DNA of 32,787 nucleotides, from the NCBI GenBank assembly GCA_025358075.1, contig JANYKU010000013.1:1-32787 (forward strand), written 5' to 3'. The notes under the pieces were generated by a model that was not told where the DNA came from, ran no database searches, and saw nothing but the letters and a program-made list of their open reading frames with translations. Shown one piece after another: positions 23,450 through 31,616 of this stretch (positions are counted from its first letter, which is position 1; each line of letters opens with the position of its first letter). The position numbers were made by a program, and so were the translations under genes. This DNA comes from Ilumatobacteraceae bacterium. Lineage in GTDB: Bacteria; Actinomycetota; Acidimicrobiia; Acidimicrobiales; Ilumatobacteraceae.

Positions 23450-23845
23450 TCAGTACGAGCGGGCGATCGCCAACGAAGCGATGAACGTGCCGAGAGAGCA
23501 CGCCAAGAGGGTCCAAGCCATCCATTGATGCGAACGTCTTCTGCCGCCGGCAAGCCAGGCGATCACGAAGAACGTTGCTTGGCTGATCACGTTGAGCATG
23601 AGGCCATGAGTGACGCGGTTGCACGGCGCCCGATCCAAACCACCGTTGCCGGGCACGTCAGTGCACGCCGAGCCTTCCCCCAAGCCGAGGTAGCAAGAAC
23701 CGAGAAGAAGTAGGCCGGCCGACAACACGATCACGCAGATGAACACGAGGTCGCTCGTTCTCGGATCGTCTCGGCCCGCCAGATCGTGGTCTGTCCGCAT
23801 CCAGCTGCGAGGCTTCGCTGGGAAGTTCTCCGGCGGGTCGGACAC
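23450..23845 (-). CDS. Small membrane protein of unknown function
   Basis: A 131-residue protein with a ~37-residue cytoplasmic head and three likely membrane helices (LVFICVIVLSAGLLLLGSC, LMLNVISQATFFVIAWLAGG, WTLLACSLGTFIASLAIA). Between the first two is a short extracytoplasmic loop with two cysteines (SACTDVPGNGGLDRAPCNR) that may pair. I prefer GTG 23845: the codons between it and the ATG at 23800 are strongly G/C-ending (13 of 15), and a TATTCT -10 hexamer lies six bases upstream, as for leaderless genes. The alternative start is ATG 23800. No family recognised. Confidence 0.65.
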   Translation of the reverse strand: MSDPPENFPAKPRSWMRTDHDLAGRDDPRTSDLVFICVIVLSAGLLLLGSCYLGLGEGSACTDVPGNGGLDRAPCNRVTHGLMLNVISQATFFVIAWLAGGRRRSHQWMAWTLLACSLGTFIASLAIARSY

Positions 23846-23851
23846 CCGTCC

Positions 23852-23857
23852 AGAATA
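23852..23857 (-). promoter_or_regulatory. Candidate -10 element for a leaderless transcript
   Basis: On the minus strand TATTCT lies six bases before GTG 23845. It is a good actinobacterial -10, in the 45-bp gap divergent from the ATPase gene. Confidence 0.45.
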
Positions 23858-23890
23858 TTCGACCGTGGTGACGTCGGGCAGAATGGCGGC

Positions 23891-24985
23891 GTGACTGTGT
23901 CGCGGCTGTGGGTCGAGCGTTACCGGTCGCTCGTCGACTTGCACATCGATCTGTATCCGGTGACGGTCATCCAAGGTGAGAATGCGACGGGTAAGACCAA
24001 CCTGTACCGAGTGCTGCTGCTTCTCTCTCGGGGAGCGGGCGGAGCCCTGGCCCGAACGTTGCTGGATGAAGGAGGCATGCCGTCCGCCCTCTGGGCCGGC
24101 GAGCCACCTTCTCGCGGTCGCAAGCCGGCAGTCGTGCGAATGCGGTTCGGTGCCGCAGTCGACGAGATCTCCTACGAGCTGTCGCTCGGTCTGCCCAGCG
24201 TCGACGCATCGACGACGCCGTTCTCGTTGGACGCCGAGGTCAAAGAAGAACTGGCATGGTTCGGGCCGGCTCGGACTCGTCACACCGAGCTGCTCGACCG
24301 GGCCGGGTCGACCGCGACGGCGCGGGACGTGGATGGTGCGACGTCGACGTTCGCGACGATGCTCGACCGCTTCGAGCCGGCGCTTGCTCAACTCGGTGAA
24401 CCGGCGCGGTTTCCTGAGCTGTACGACTTGCGAGAACGCATGCGCCATTGGCGCTTCTATCACCAGATCCCGACTGGGCCGGACGCACCCGCTCGATCAC
24501 CGCGACCAGGCGTGCGAACGCCCGTACTCGCCGACGACGGGCGCGACCTTGCCGCCGCACTGGCAACCATCGACGACATGAGCAGTGGTCCGGCACTGCG
24601 TGACGCAGTCGAGGATGCGTTCCCGGGTGCCGAGCTGGTAATCGTAGTCGACCGCGGTGTGTTCGCAGTCGGACTTGCCATGCCAGGTCTGCGCCGACCG
24701 ATGGGCGCGCACGAGCTGTCCGACGGCACGCTGCGTTACCTCTCGTTGGTCGCCGCGCTGCTCACTCCACGACCGCCGGAGCTGCTGGTGCTCAACGAAC
24801 CCGAGACGAGTCTGCACGGCTCGTTGATCGAACCGCTGGCGCGTCTTGTCGTCGAAGCGGCGCGGTATTCGCAACTCGTGGTGACCACCCATTCGTCGAC
24901 GCTCGCCTCAGCACTCGCCGACAGCACCGGCTACGCCCCGATCGTGCTACGACGACACAGCGGTGCGACCACGATCGACGCTTGA
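23891..24985 (+). CDS. Solitary AAA ATPase of the RecF/OLD-like predicted ATPase group (COG4637-like)
   Basis: A 364-residue SMC/RecF-type ATPase without a long coiled coil. The N-terminus VSRLWVERYRSLVDLHIDL leads into Walker A GENATGKT (29-36). ELSDGTLRYLSLVAALL is the signature-like motif, LLVLNEPETSLH is Walker B, and VVTTHSS supplies the switch histidine. No TOPRIM nuclease domain follows, unlike OLD proteins. The cellular role of this group is unknown; some relatives are found in defence loci, but no defence partner is visible here. GTG 23891 is the first start that aligns with the family's usual N-terminus; the frame is open upstream but crosses the divergent promoter. Confidence 0.82.
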   Translation: MTVSRLWVERYRSLVDLHIDLYPVTVIQGENATGKTNLYRVLLLLSRGAGGALARTLLDEGGMPSALWAGEPPSRGRKPAVVRMRFGAAVDEISYELSLGLPSVDASTTPFSLDAEVKEELAWFGPARTRHTELLDRAGSTATARDVDGATSTFATMLDRFEPALAQLGEPARFPELYDLRERMRHWRFYHQIPTGPDAPARSPRPGVRTPVLADDGRDLAAALATIDDMSSGPALRDAVEDAFPGAELVIVVDRGVFAVGLAMPGLRRPMGAHELSDGTLRYLSLVAALLTPRPPELLVLNEPETSLHGSLIEPLARLVVEAARYSQLVVTTHSSTLASALADSTGYAPIVLRRHSGATTIDA

Positions 24986-24995
24986 ACTCGATTCG

Positions 24996-25490
24996 TCAGC
25001 CCACCGGCCACGTCTCGATCGTGTCGTATCGAGCGCCCTGCGGATCGAGACGGCTCTGGACGAGCGCGATCTCCTCGACCTCGAACTCTGCACTGACGAG
25101 TGCACCGATCGCACGAGGCATCGGGACGTGCGACTTCACCCGTGCCAGCGTGAGGTGGCCGACGAAGCGCTTGCGCGGTGGCTCACCGATACGACTCGTC
25201 CGCTCCGTCACCCGTTCGGCGAGTGCATCGAGCCCGTCAACGGGAACGACAAGCGCTCGTTCCGAGATGACGTCGACCGCCGGTCCGAGATGTGCTCGCG
25301 CAGGCGCAAATGCCGTGCCGTCGAGCGCGTCGATCACGTCGCCAGGGTCGGTGTCGCCGAGAAAGCGCAACGTGATGTGCCAGCTCTCCGGGCGGACGAA
25401 GCGCACGCCGCGCTGGTCCTTGCGATGCAGGGTGCTGAGCTCGGCAGCCACCTCCTCCGGTGGCCACACTGCGATGAACAGTCGTGCCAT
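24996..25490 (-). CDS. thpR: RNA 2',3'-cyclic phosphodiesterase (LigT/ThpR, 2H family)
   Basis: A 164-residue 2H phosphoesterase. Two HxTx motifs, WHITLRF (His38, Thr40) and GHLTLAR (His112, Thr114), form the active site that opens 2',3'-cyclic phosphates to 2'-phosphates. The N-terminus MARLFIAVWPPEEV is typical, so I use ATG 25490 rather than an ATG eight codons earlier. It is convergent with the ATPase gene, ten bases apart. Confidence 0.92.
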   Translation of the reverse strand: MARLFIAVWPPEEVAAELSTLHRKDQRGVRFVRPESWHITLRFLGDTDPGDVIDALDGTAFAPARAHLGPAVDVISERALVVPVDGLDALAERVTERTSRIGEPPRKRFVGHLTLARVKSHVPMPRAIGALVSAEFEVEEIALVQSRLDPQGARYDTIETWPVG

Positions 25491-26172
25491 CCCGCAAGTC
25501 AACCGCCGATCCACGGCATCGCCGCCCCAATGACCGGACGGTTCAGCCGACGGTCACTCCTCCTGTTCGGTCTGTGCCCAAGCCCCTCAGCTAGAGGTGA
25601 GTCTTGGGCGCACCTTCTTGGTCACCAGCCAGCTGTTCTTGCCGAGTTGACGGGTGCGGGCAAAACCTTGCTGCTCGAACATGTCCGACCCGGTGGTCGA
25701 GCGGAGTGGCACCGGACTGGCGATCCGCGTCCTGGACATCAGCCGGAGATGTCTCGTCTCGTCATGGTCTGTCGAAACGGTCGGCCACCTGCTGTGGCGA
25801 TGATGTCTTCGACGGTTGCTGCTGCAGCGACCGGCGTTTCAGCTCGACCGCATCGCACGCCATCGGGCAGTCCGACGATCCGCCAACGCCACGGGCTACC
25901 AGATGGAAGCGCTGGTTCCGGATCGCATTCAGATGCCTGATCGGGCAGGCACTACTCGTTCTCGACGGAAACGTGAAACATCGGCCAACGCTCTGACGGT
26001 GTCGGCGGTGCGGGAGTGAATGCGCTGCGAGGTGCGCCCGCCCCCACGAACAACTCGACATCAACCAAGGCGAAGTCGAGACGCGAACCTGCGTTGTCGT
26101 CTGCCACGCACACAGCATGGCAAAAGCTACGGCGTGGGAATTGCACCCATTCATCTCCGTTGCTGCTCGCGT
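25491..26172. other. Gene-poor gap with decayed coding remnants
   Basis: About 680 bp with no intact gene. By eye it is lower in G+C than its surroundings, and no open frame has the codon bias of the neighbours. The only recognisable coding trace is a GNAT-like C-terminus on the minus strand (25587-25739). No tRNA, terminal repeat or transposase trace is visible. It separates the thpR/ATPase cluster from the broken DUF222 gene, which fits a site of past insertion and deletion. Confidence 0.6.
25587..25739 (-). pseudogene. Possible remnant of a GNAT acetyltransferase C-terminus
   Basis: The minus-strand frame ending at 25587 reads ...DMFEQQGFARTRQLGKNSWLVTKKV, which has the look of the final GNAT motif (YExxGF...) and last strand of an N-acetyltransferase. 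Upstream sequence does not continue into a recognisable acetyl-CoA-binding motif in any single frame, so if real it is a decayed fragment. Weak call based on one short segment. Confidence 0.3.
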
Positions 26173-27056
26173 TCAGGCGGGGGTGAGGTTGAACCAGCGG
26201 GTGTCGAACGGTTCGCCGGTGGGGTGGGCGTATGTTTTGCCGGCCGGCATTGCGGGTGGCGGACGGTGTGCCAGAGGGGTTGGATGATGCCGTCGCAGCA
26301 CAGCACCTGGAGCAGGCTGTCGGGGAGTTGCGGTCCGCCGTTGAGCCAGGCGTGGGCGGGTCCGCCGGCGCTGTCGGTGTCGAGGTGGACGTAGATCCGG
26401 AAGCGGTCACGCCGTGATGGGCTGGCGATCGTGCCCAGTGAGCGGTTGCAGACCTCGGTGAGGGCGTCGAGCCAGGTGACGTCGGGTTGGCCGGCGTTGA
26501 ACAGGGCGTCGCGGGCTTCGCGTACGGCTTGGTCGATGATCGCGCCGTGATGGGCGGGGGCGTTGACGTGCATGGTGTAGCGGCCGTCGTCATCGAACCC
26601 GCTGACCAGATGATCGCGTTGGTCGCCGGACAGTTCGGGTGCGGACACTTGGGGTGGCGGGTCGAGGGGGTGCACGTAGCGTGACAGTGAGGTGCGGAGT
26701 TGGGTGACGGTGGCGGACTTGGCCAGTTCGCAGACCTCGGCATCGTTGTGGGTTGGGGTGTGGCGGGCAACGGTGACGACTTGATCGACCGAGAGTTCAC
26801 CGTCGGCGAAGGCGGCGAAGGTTGCTGGGAGCTCGCGGGCGCGGCGGGCGGTGTCGACCAGTTGGCGGGCACGAGCCGGCGACAGTCCGGTCTGCCAGGC
26901 CAGCCAATGGTCGGGGGAGCGGATCCCCCATTGCTGCCACAGGTCGCCGTCGAGGGCTTCGACGATGGTGTCGACCAGCTGGGAGTGGAGCACGTTCAGA
27001 TGGCCGCAGAGGACAGCGATGCGGGTCTGCAAGACAATCGCTGCGGCCTCATCCAT
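26173..27056 (-). pseudogene. DUF222 (13E12-type) HNH endonuclease gene with the HNH domain deleted
   Basis: From ATG 27056 a DUF222 domain runs intact for ~260 residues (HWLAWQTGLSPARARQLVDTARR is the signature) to DGIIQPLWHT. In normal family members this leads into an HNH motif with the CRxPGC zinc finger. Here the frame instead enters low-quality sequence and stops at 26151-26153. A different frame starting at about 26262 reads MPAGKTYAHPTGEPFDTRWF and stops at 26173-26175, which looks like the normal C-terminal tail. So an internal deletion of a few hundred base pairs removed the HNH region and joined the ends out of frame. An alternative is that the 301-residue product (to 26151) is still made and used. 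Confidence 0.75.
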
Positions 27057-27062
27057 GACCTA

Positions 27063-27091
27063 ATCGTACAGGTGTTCGATTCACCCGTCAA
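27063..27091 (-). promoter_or_regulatory. Promoter of the DUF222 gene, leaderless type
   Basis: On the minus strand, -35 TTGACG (27086-27091), a 17-bp spacer and -10 TACGAT (27063-27068), then six bases to the ATG at 27056. This is the best-formed promoter in the window and fits a leaderless transcript. Confidence 0.7.
27064..27079. promoter_or_regulatory. LexA/SOS box overlapping the DUF222 promoter
   Basis: TCGAACACCTGTACGA on the minus strand matches the mycobacterial SOS box TCGAAC-N4-GTTCGA at 11 of 12 defined positions. It overlaps the spacer and -10, where LexA would block RNA polymerase. Genes of the 13E12 repeat family in Mycobacterium tuberculosis are known members of the LexA regulon, which supports the call. 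Confidence 0.75.
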
Positions 27092-27125
27092 GGAAATTCC
27101 CCATCAGCAAGGCACCCCGACTCGA

Positions 27126-28403
27126 CTATGACTGAATGATCCCTACATCGACCGCACCACGAACGCCACGTACGGCTCGACCGGTCAGGCACGACGCTGC
27201 CGCTGCGGTCACCAGAGCGCCGAGGAGCAACGTGACCCGGGTGCCGATTGGCGACTGGCCCAAGACCCCGCCAATCACGAAGCCACATGCCATGCCCATC
27301 ATCGCCAGCACGATGATCGTCGACTCGACGCGCGCTCGCATGGCATCGGGCGATCCGGCAGCGATCACGGTCCCGAACGCGACACTGCTCACGGTTCCGA
27401 CAGGATCGGCAATCAACTGCTGTCCGACGAGCATGGCGTAGCCGAGAACCGAGGGTCGCGGCGCGAAGGCCATCAGTGATATCGCCGGCACCACAGCGAT
27501 CAGCGCCACGAAGATCGAATGGTGCAAGCCGTATCGGGCCAGTACCCGCGCCGCGAACGCCGCAGCGACCAGCGAACCGACCCCGCCGATCGCGTACACG
27601 ATGCCCTGCGGCCCGGTGTCGTAGCCCAACGTCTTGGTGACGTGGACGATCACCACGCTTCCGAGGATGCCGGTGCCGACCCCGGCGATCAGCTCCGACA
27701 GCGCAATGGGCCGTAGCACCGGATGGCGGCGGACGTATCGCGCGCCATCGCCGAGCTCGGTGAGCACGTCGGTGCGGTCTCCCTTGTGGAGGGCAGGTGG
27801 CGTCCTGCGAAGGAATGGGGTCACGCTCGCCGCCCAGAGAAATGAGGCAGCGTCGATCGCCAATCCGGCCGGTCCGCCGAACACATGCACCAGCCACCCG
27901 GCCGCGGCGAACGCAGTCAGCTCGGCCACCGCCGAGACTCCCTGCACGATCGATTGCGCTGCGGCGAACGATTCGAGTGGCACCGTGATCGGAACCGTCG
28001 AGCGAAATGCGGCGCGGAAGAACGGAACGATGCACCCGGATGCGAGGCCCACCGCGTAGATGGCGGTGATCGTCAACCGGTCAACGACCGCGAGAAGCGG
28101 CACCACAGCGGTGACTGCAGCCAGCGCAAGGTTCGACAAGATCAGCACGCGTCGTCGCGACCAGCGGTCGACCAGAGTGCCGGCGAACAGCCCGACGAGT
28201 GCGGCGGGCAGCAGTTCGGCGAGGAACACCAACCCGACGGAAAGCGTTCCTTGGTCGAGTTCCCTCGCTGCGGTCCACGGAAGCGCCAACCGCGACACCA
28301 TCGACCCGAACATCGACACGCCCTCGCCGATGACCAGGACGCGCAGGTCACGGTGCGTCCACGCCGTCGAGAGCTTGGTGTTCATCCGGTCGGACTCAGG
28401 CAA
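27126..28403 (-). CDS. Major facilitator superfamily transporter, MFS exporter type
   Basis: A 425-residue protein with 12 predicted membrane helices. The loop between helices 2 and 3 carries the MFS motif in the form FAGTLVDRWSRRRVL, and the N-terminus (WTHRDLRVLVIGEGVSMFGSMVSRLALPW) is typical of actinobacterial MFS exporters in the MFS_3/enterobactin-exporter group. Substrate unknown. I take TTG 28403 because AAAAGGA lies five bases upstream. ATG 28385 six codons later is possible but poorly preceded. The start overlaps the stop of the winged-helix gene, so the two are coupled. Confidence 0.88.
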   Translation of the reverse strand: MPESDRMNTKLSTAWTHRDLRVLVIGEGVSMFGSMVSRLALPWTAARELDQGTLSVGLVFLAELLPAALVGLFAGTLVDRWSRRRVLILSNLALAAVTAVVPLLAVVDRLTITAIYAVGLASGCIVPFFRAAFRSTVPITVPLESFAAAQSIVQGVSAVAELTAFAAAGWLVHVFGGPAGLAIDAASFLWAASVTPFLRRTPPALHKGDRTDVLTELGDGARYVRRHPVLRPIALSELIAGVGTGILGSVVIVHVTKTLGYDTGPQGIVYAIGGVGSLVAAAFAARVLARYGLHHSIFVALIAVVPAISLMAFAPRPSVLGYAMLVGQQLIADPVGTVSSVAFGTVIAAGSPDAMRARVESTIIVLAMMGMACGFVIGGVLGQSPIGTRVTLLLGALVTAAAASCLTGRAVRGVRGAVDVGIIQS

Positions 28404-29604
28404 GCAGGTCCTTTTGCATCGGGGCGGGAAAGCGAACGTTGACCCGCACGTCGCCGATCAGGCTGCCGAGTCGTTCAGCTTCGGCGGCGATCTCACTGAG
28501 ACGCTTCTTGGGCGCGTCGACGAGCAGTTGATAGGCGATCTCACCCGACTTGCGCTGTGCCCATCCGCCGACCACGTGCCCATCGAGCCAGATCGTCGGA
28601 CCGGCGTTGCCGTTGCGGTCGAACAGCGATCTGCCGAACGCGCCGTGCTCGTCGAGGTACCACGACCGCTCTTTCCAACCCATCGTCGTCGGGTCGAGCG
28701 CGGGAAGGAAAGCGATCCACGACCCGACCTTGGTGCTGGCGTCGACGTCGTCGTCGTCGGCGAGCACCCAACCAACCCCACCGTCGAGGTCGACTTCGAC
28801 GGAGCCGATCGCGGCCAGTGCTCGACGCGTCGTTGCGATCGTCCAGCCGGCCCACCATTGCAGGTCGGCCGTCGTTGCCGGACCGAACTGGGCGATGTAT
28901 CCCCGAGCAAGCTCGGCAGCAGCGACATCGACATTCACCCGCTCGGCACCGACGATCCCGCCCGGCAACCAACGCTCCGACAGCGCCCACGGGTACTCGG
29001 AGCTGTTCCATGCGCCGCTCGGTCGGCCGCGCACGATTGCACCGTCGAACCCGAGGTTGAGCAGCACGCGAGTGTGTGCTCCCTGCGTCGCTGCGTACGA
29101 CTTGCCGGCCGCCAGGTGCAGCTTCTCGGTGAGTGCCGGAACCGCCTTGCCCAGCTGTCTCGCCGTCGCGGTGCCCATCGCTGCCAAGGCAGCCAACGTC
29201 TCGGCGCGGGCGCTCGCGACCCATGCCGCGCCGTCGTCGGCGAAGCCGCTGTCGTCGACCATCTGGACCAACCGCTTCCATTGAGCCGACGCCAACGCAG
29301 TCGTGCATGCAGCGTGCGCCCATCGAGCCATCGTCGGCGTGAACACCCACAACGTTCGGCGCATCGCGTGGTGGCGCACAACGGTCCGCTCGTCGTACAG
29401 CGCAGCTGCCACCGCTTCGATCGACGGGTGCTTCATTCGAGCCAGTGCCGACAGGTAGACCGTCGACGGGTCGGTGGAATGCAAGGCGACGACCGAGTCC
29501 GTGATCGCGGCCACGTCGTTGGTGCGCGTCGACGGCGCGAGTCGCTGCCGAAGGGCCAGACGCGACCGACGCTGCTCGTCCGTGATCTTGCGTCTCGTTG
29601 CCAC
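28396..29604 (-). CDS. Winged-helix DNA-binding domain protein (HTH_42, YcaQ-like group)
   Basis: A 402-residue protein of the HTH_42 family. Landmarks are ITDEQRRSRLALRQRLAP at the start, VVALHSTDPSTVYLSALARM, RTLWVFTP, LLNLGFDGAIVRGRPSG and FGPATTADLQWWAGW (winged-helix region), then GWVLADDDD, LPALDPTTMGWKERSWYL and GPTIWLDGHVVGGW. The related Escherichia coli YcaQ is a DNA glycosylase that unhooks interstrand crosslinks; actinobacterial members are mostly uncharacterised. I start at GTG 29604, matching family N-termini; an ATG at 29652 extends into the divergent ilvB leader. It overlaps the MFS exporter gene by eight bases, an arrangement that could join DNA repair and efflux against a toxic compound (inference). 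Confidence 0.82.
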   Translation of the reverse strand: MATRRKITDEQRRSRLALRQRLAPSTRTNDVAAITDSVVALHSTDPSTVYLSALARMKHPSIEAVAAALYDERTVVRHHAMRRTLWVFTPTMARWAHAACTTALASAQWKRLVQMVDDSGFADDGAAWVASARAETLAALAAMGTATARQLGKAVPALTEKLHLAAGKSYAATQGAHTRVLLNLGFDGAIVRGRPSGAWNSSEYPWALSERWLPGGIVGAERVNVDVAAAELARGYIAQFGPATTADLQWWAGWTIATTRRALAAIGSVEVDLDGGVGWVLADDDDVDASTKVGSWIAFLPALDPTTMGWKERSWYLDEHGAFGRSLFDRNGNAGPTIWLDGHVVGGWAQRKSGEIAYQLLVDAPKKRLSEIAAEAERLGSLIGDVRVNVRFPAPMQKDLLA

Positions 29605-29657
29605 CAGCCGATTGTCGCACCCGCCAAGGTTGTGCGTGCCAAGGTTCGGCATTGAGG

Positions 29658-29687
29658 TTGCGCGTCGGCGGGCGAGCATGGCACACT
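29658..29687 (+). promoter_or_regulatory. Possible promoter for the ilvBNC leader transcript
   Basis: TTGCGC (29658-29663) and CACACT (29682-29687) are 18 bp apart and would start transcription at the leader-peptide ATG (29695), making the leader peptide leaderless. A better -10 hexamer, TACGAT (29687-29692), is too close to that ATG to allow it. Choice uncertain. Confidence 0.35.
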
Positions 29688-29694
29688 ACGATCA

Positions 29695-29736
29695 ATGCGT
29701 GCCGAAAACACCGCGATTCTCGTAGTACTCATGTAG
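29695..29736 (+). CDS. Leader peptide of the ilvBNC attenuator
   Basis: A 13-codon [16 protein letters not shown], ending at TAG 29734-29736. It contains Ile-Leu-Val-Val-Leu in a row, that is all three branched-chain amino acids, with two GTA valine codons that are rare in this G/C-ending genome. Ribosome stalling here when charged Ile, Leu or Val tRNA is scarce would alter folding of the downstream hairpins. The position 109 bp before ilvB is as expected. Confidence 0.85.
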   Translation: MRAENTAILVVLM

Positions 29737-29762
29737 ACGTACGCCCACATACGCGTACGTCT
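29735..29762 (+). promoter_or_regulatory. Attenuator hairpin adjoining the leader-peptide stop codon
   Basis: A perfect 10-bp stem, AGACGTACGC (29735-29744) with GCGTACGTCT (29753-29762), and an 8-base loop. Its left arm includes the last two bases of the leader stop codon, so a ribosome at or near the stop would cover it. It probably acts as the pause or regulatory stem that controls the terminator directly downstream. I could not identify a convincing alternative antiterminator pairing by eye. Confidence 0.7.
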
Positions 29763-29763
29763 T

Positions 29764-29794
29764 GGCCTCCCATCCGGGGGGCCGTTTGGTTTTT
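29764..29794 (+). terminator. Intrinsic terminator of the ilvBNC attenuator
   Basis: An 8-bp G/C-rich stem, GGCCTCCC (29764-29771) with GGGGGGCC (29776-29783, one U-G wobble), a 4-base loop ATCC, and the T-rich tail TTTGGTTTTT (29785-29794). It is the only hairpin with a real T tract noticed in the window, and it lies between the leader peptide and ilvB. Confidence 0.85.
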
Positions 29795-29845
29795 CGGGAA
29801 AGAACGCAGTGCAGCAAGAAGTTGACGGCAAAGGGAGACAAGACG

Positions 29846-31594
29846 ATGAAGCTCACCGGGGCGCAGGCCCTGATCAAATCGCTCGAGATGGAGGGGGTCG
29901 AGGTCATGTTCGGCCTGCCCGGCGGATGCATCCTGCCCGCCTACGACCCTCTGCTCGACTCCTCGATTCGTCACATCCTCGTACGCCATGAGCAAGGCGC
30001 GGGCCACATGGCAGAGGGGTACGCCCACGTGACCGGTCGTCCCGGAGTTGCCATGGTCACCAGCGGTCCGGCGGCCACCAACATGGTGACTCCGCTGTGC
30101 GACGCGTACATGGATTCGATCCCGATGGTGTGCATCACCGGGCAGGTGTCGACCACGGCGATCGGCACGGACGCGTTCCAGGAGTGCGACACCGTGGGCA
30201 TCACCCGCAGCGTCACCAAGCACAACGAGCTGGTCATGACCGCGCAGAACCTTCCCATGGCCGTGCGCCAGTCGTTCCGCATCGCCACCACCGGCCGACC
30301 GGGCCCGACCCTGATCGACGTGCCGAAGGACGTGCTGCAGAACTCGATGGAGTGGTACTGGCCGACCGATGCCGAAGTCGTCGACAGCCTCCCCGGTTAC
30401 CGTCCCAACGTGAAGGGTCATCCGCGGATGATCAAGGAGGCGGCCAAGCTGATCCTTGCCTCCGAACGGCCAATCCTCTACGTCGGCGGTGGGATCCTGA
30501 AGGCCCGCGCGGCCGACGCGCTGCGCGAGCTGGCCGAGATGACCGACATCCACGTCGTCACCACCTTGATGGCCCGCGGTGCATTCCCCGACGACCACCC
30601 GCTGTGTCTCGGTATGCCCGGCATGCACGGCAACGCAACGGCGATCACCGCGCTGCAGCGCAGCGATCTGCTGATCACACTCGGCGCTCGCTTCGACGAT
30701 CGCATCACCGGCAAGGTGTCGACGTTCGCGCCCGACGCCAAGGTCATCCACGTCGACATCGATCCTGCCGAGCAGGGCAAGGTGCGCCGCCCCGATGTGC
30801 CGATCGTCGGCGATTGCCGGTTGGTCATCGAAGAGCTCATTCGGGCGATCCGCGATATGGAGCAGAGCGGCACCCCGCGGGCCGATACGGGTGCGTGGAA
30901 GAGCCGCATCAGCGGGTGGCGCGAGCAGTTCCCGCTCTCGTACGAGGCGAGCGAGCCGGGCGAGGCGTTGAAGCCGCAGTACTGCCTCGAGCAGTTGCGT
31001 GACAACGCACCCGAGGGCACGATCTTGGTCAGCGGCGTCGGTCAGCATCAGATGTGGTCGTCGCAGTACTGGAGGTTCAACGAGCCGTACACGTGGGTCA
31101 ACTCCGGTGGCCTCGGCACGATGGGGTTCTCCGTGCCGGCTGCGATCGGCGCCAAGGTCGGCCGACCAGATCGCACGGTGTGGGCGGTCGACGGCGACGG
31201 CTGCTTCCAGATGACCGCACAGGAACTGGTGACAGCCAGCGTCGAGCGCATCCCGATCAAGGTCGCGATCTTGAACAACAGCTACCTCGGCATGGTCCGC
31301 CAATGGCAGGAGATGTTCTACGACGAGCGCTACAGCGAGGTCTATCTGTCGCCCGAGCTCCCCGACTTCGTCAAGTGGGCCGAGGCGATGGGTTGCGTTG
31401 GCATCCGCGTCGACAGCCCCGAGGAAGTGCAGCCGGCGATCGACAAGGCCAACTCGATCGACGATCGGCCCGTGGTCGTCGACTTCCGTGTCGATGCTCG
31501 CGAGAAGGTGTTCCCGATGGTGCCCGCCGGGATGGGCAACGACGACCTCATCCTGCCCGACTCGCAGATGCCCAGGAAGGGTGCCCTCAAATGA
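29846..31594 (+). CDS. ilvB: Acetolactate synthase (acetohydroxyacid synthase) large subunit
   Basis: A 582-residue ThDP enzyme making acetolactate and acetohydroxybutyrate, the first common step of branched-chain amino acid synthesis. The N-terminal domain has [15 protein letters not shown] and the catalytic glutamate in [18 protein letters not shown]-domain sequence follows ([13 protein letters not shown]). The C-terminal ThDP-Mg motif is [15 protein letters not shown]...[18 protein letters not shown] 29846 follows a GGGAGA ribosome-binding sequence; the frame is open upstream but crosses the attenuator. It is followed after 22 bp by ilvN. Expression is probably controlled by the leader attenuator. 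Confidence 0.97.
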   Translation: MKLTGAQALIKSLEMEGVEVMFGLPGGCILPAYDPLLDSSIRHILVRHEQGAGHMAEGYAHVTGRPGVAMVTSGPAATNMVTPLCDAYMDSIPMVCITGQVSTTAIGTDAFQECDTVGITRSVTKHNELVMTAQNLPMAVRQSFRIATTGRPGPTLIDVPKDVLQNSMEWYWPTDAEVVDSLPGYRPNVKGHPRMIKEAAKLILASERPILYVGGGILKARAADALRELAEMTDIHVVTTLMARGAFPDDHPLCLGMPGMHGNATAITALQRSDLLITLGARFDDRITGKVSTFAPDAKVIHVDIDPAEQGKVRRPDVPIVGDCRLVIEELIRAIRDMEQSGTPRADTGAWKSRISGWREQFPLSYEASEPGEALKPQYCLEQLRDNAPEGTILVSGVGQHQMWSSQYWRFNEPYTWVNSGGLGTMGFSVPAAIGAKVGRPDRTVWAVDGDGCFQMTAQELVTASVERIPIKVAILNNSYLGMVRQWQEMFYDERYSEVYLSPELPDFVKWAEAMGCVGIRVDSPEEVQPAIDKANSIDDRPVVVDFRVDAREKVFPMVPAGMGNDDLILPDSQMPRKGALK

Positions 31595-31616
31595 ACGGTG
31601 CGCTGAGGTGACCGAG

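Noticed and set aside
25604..25996. Plus-strand 130-codon frame in the gene-poor gap
   Set aside because: Cys/Ser/Arg-rich with no codon bias like the neighbours and no recognisable motif.
31591..31611. Six-codon ORF (MNGALR) overlapping the ilvB stop
   Set aside because: Has the ATGA overlap but is too short and has no independent support; it only bridges to the ilvN ribosome-binding site.
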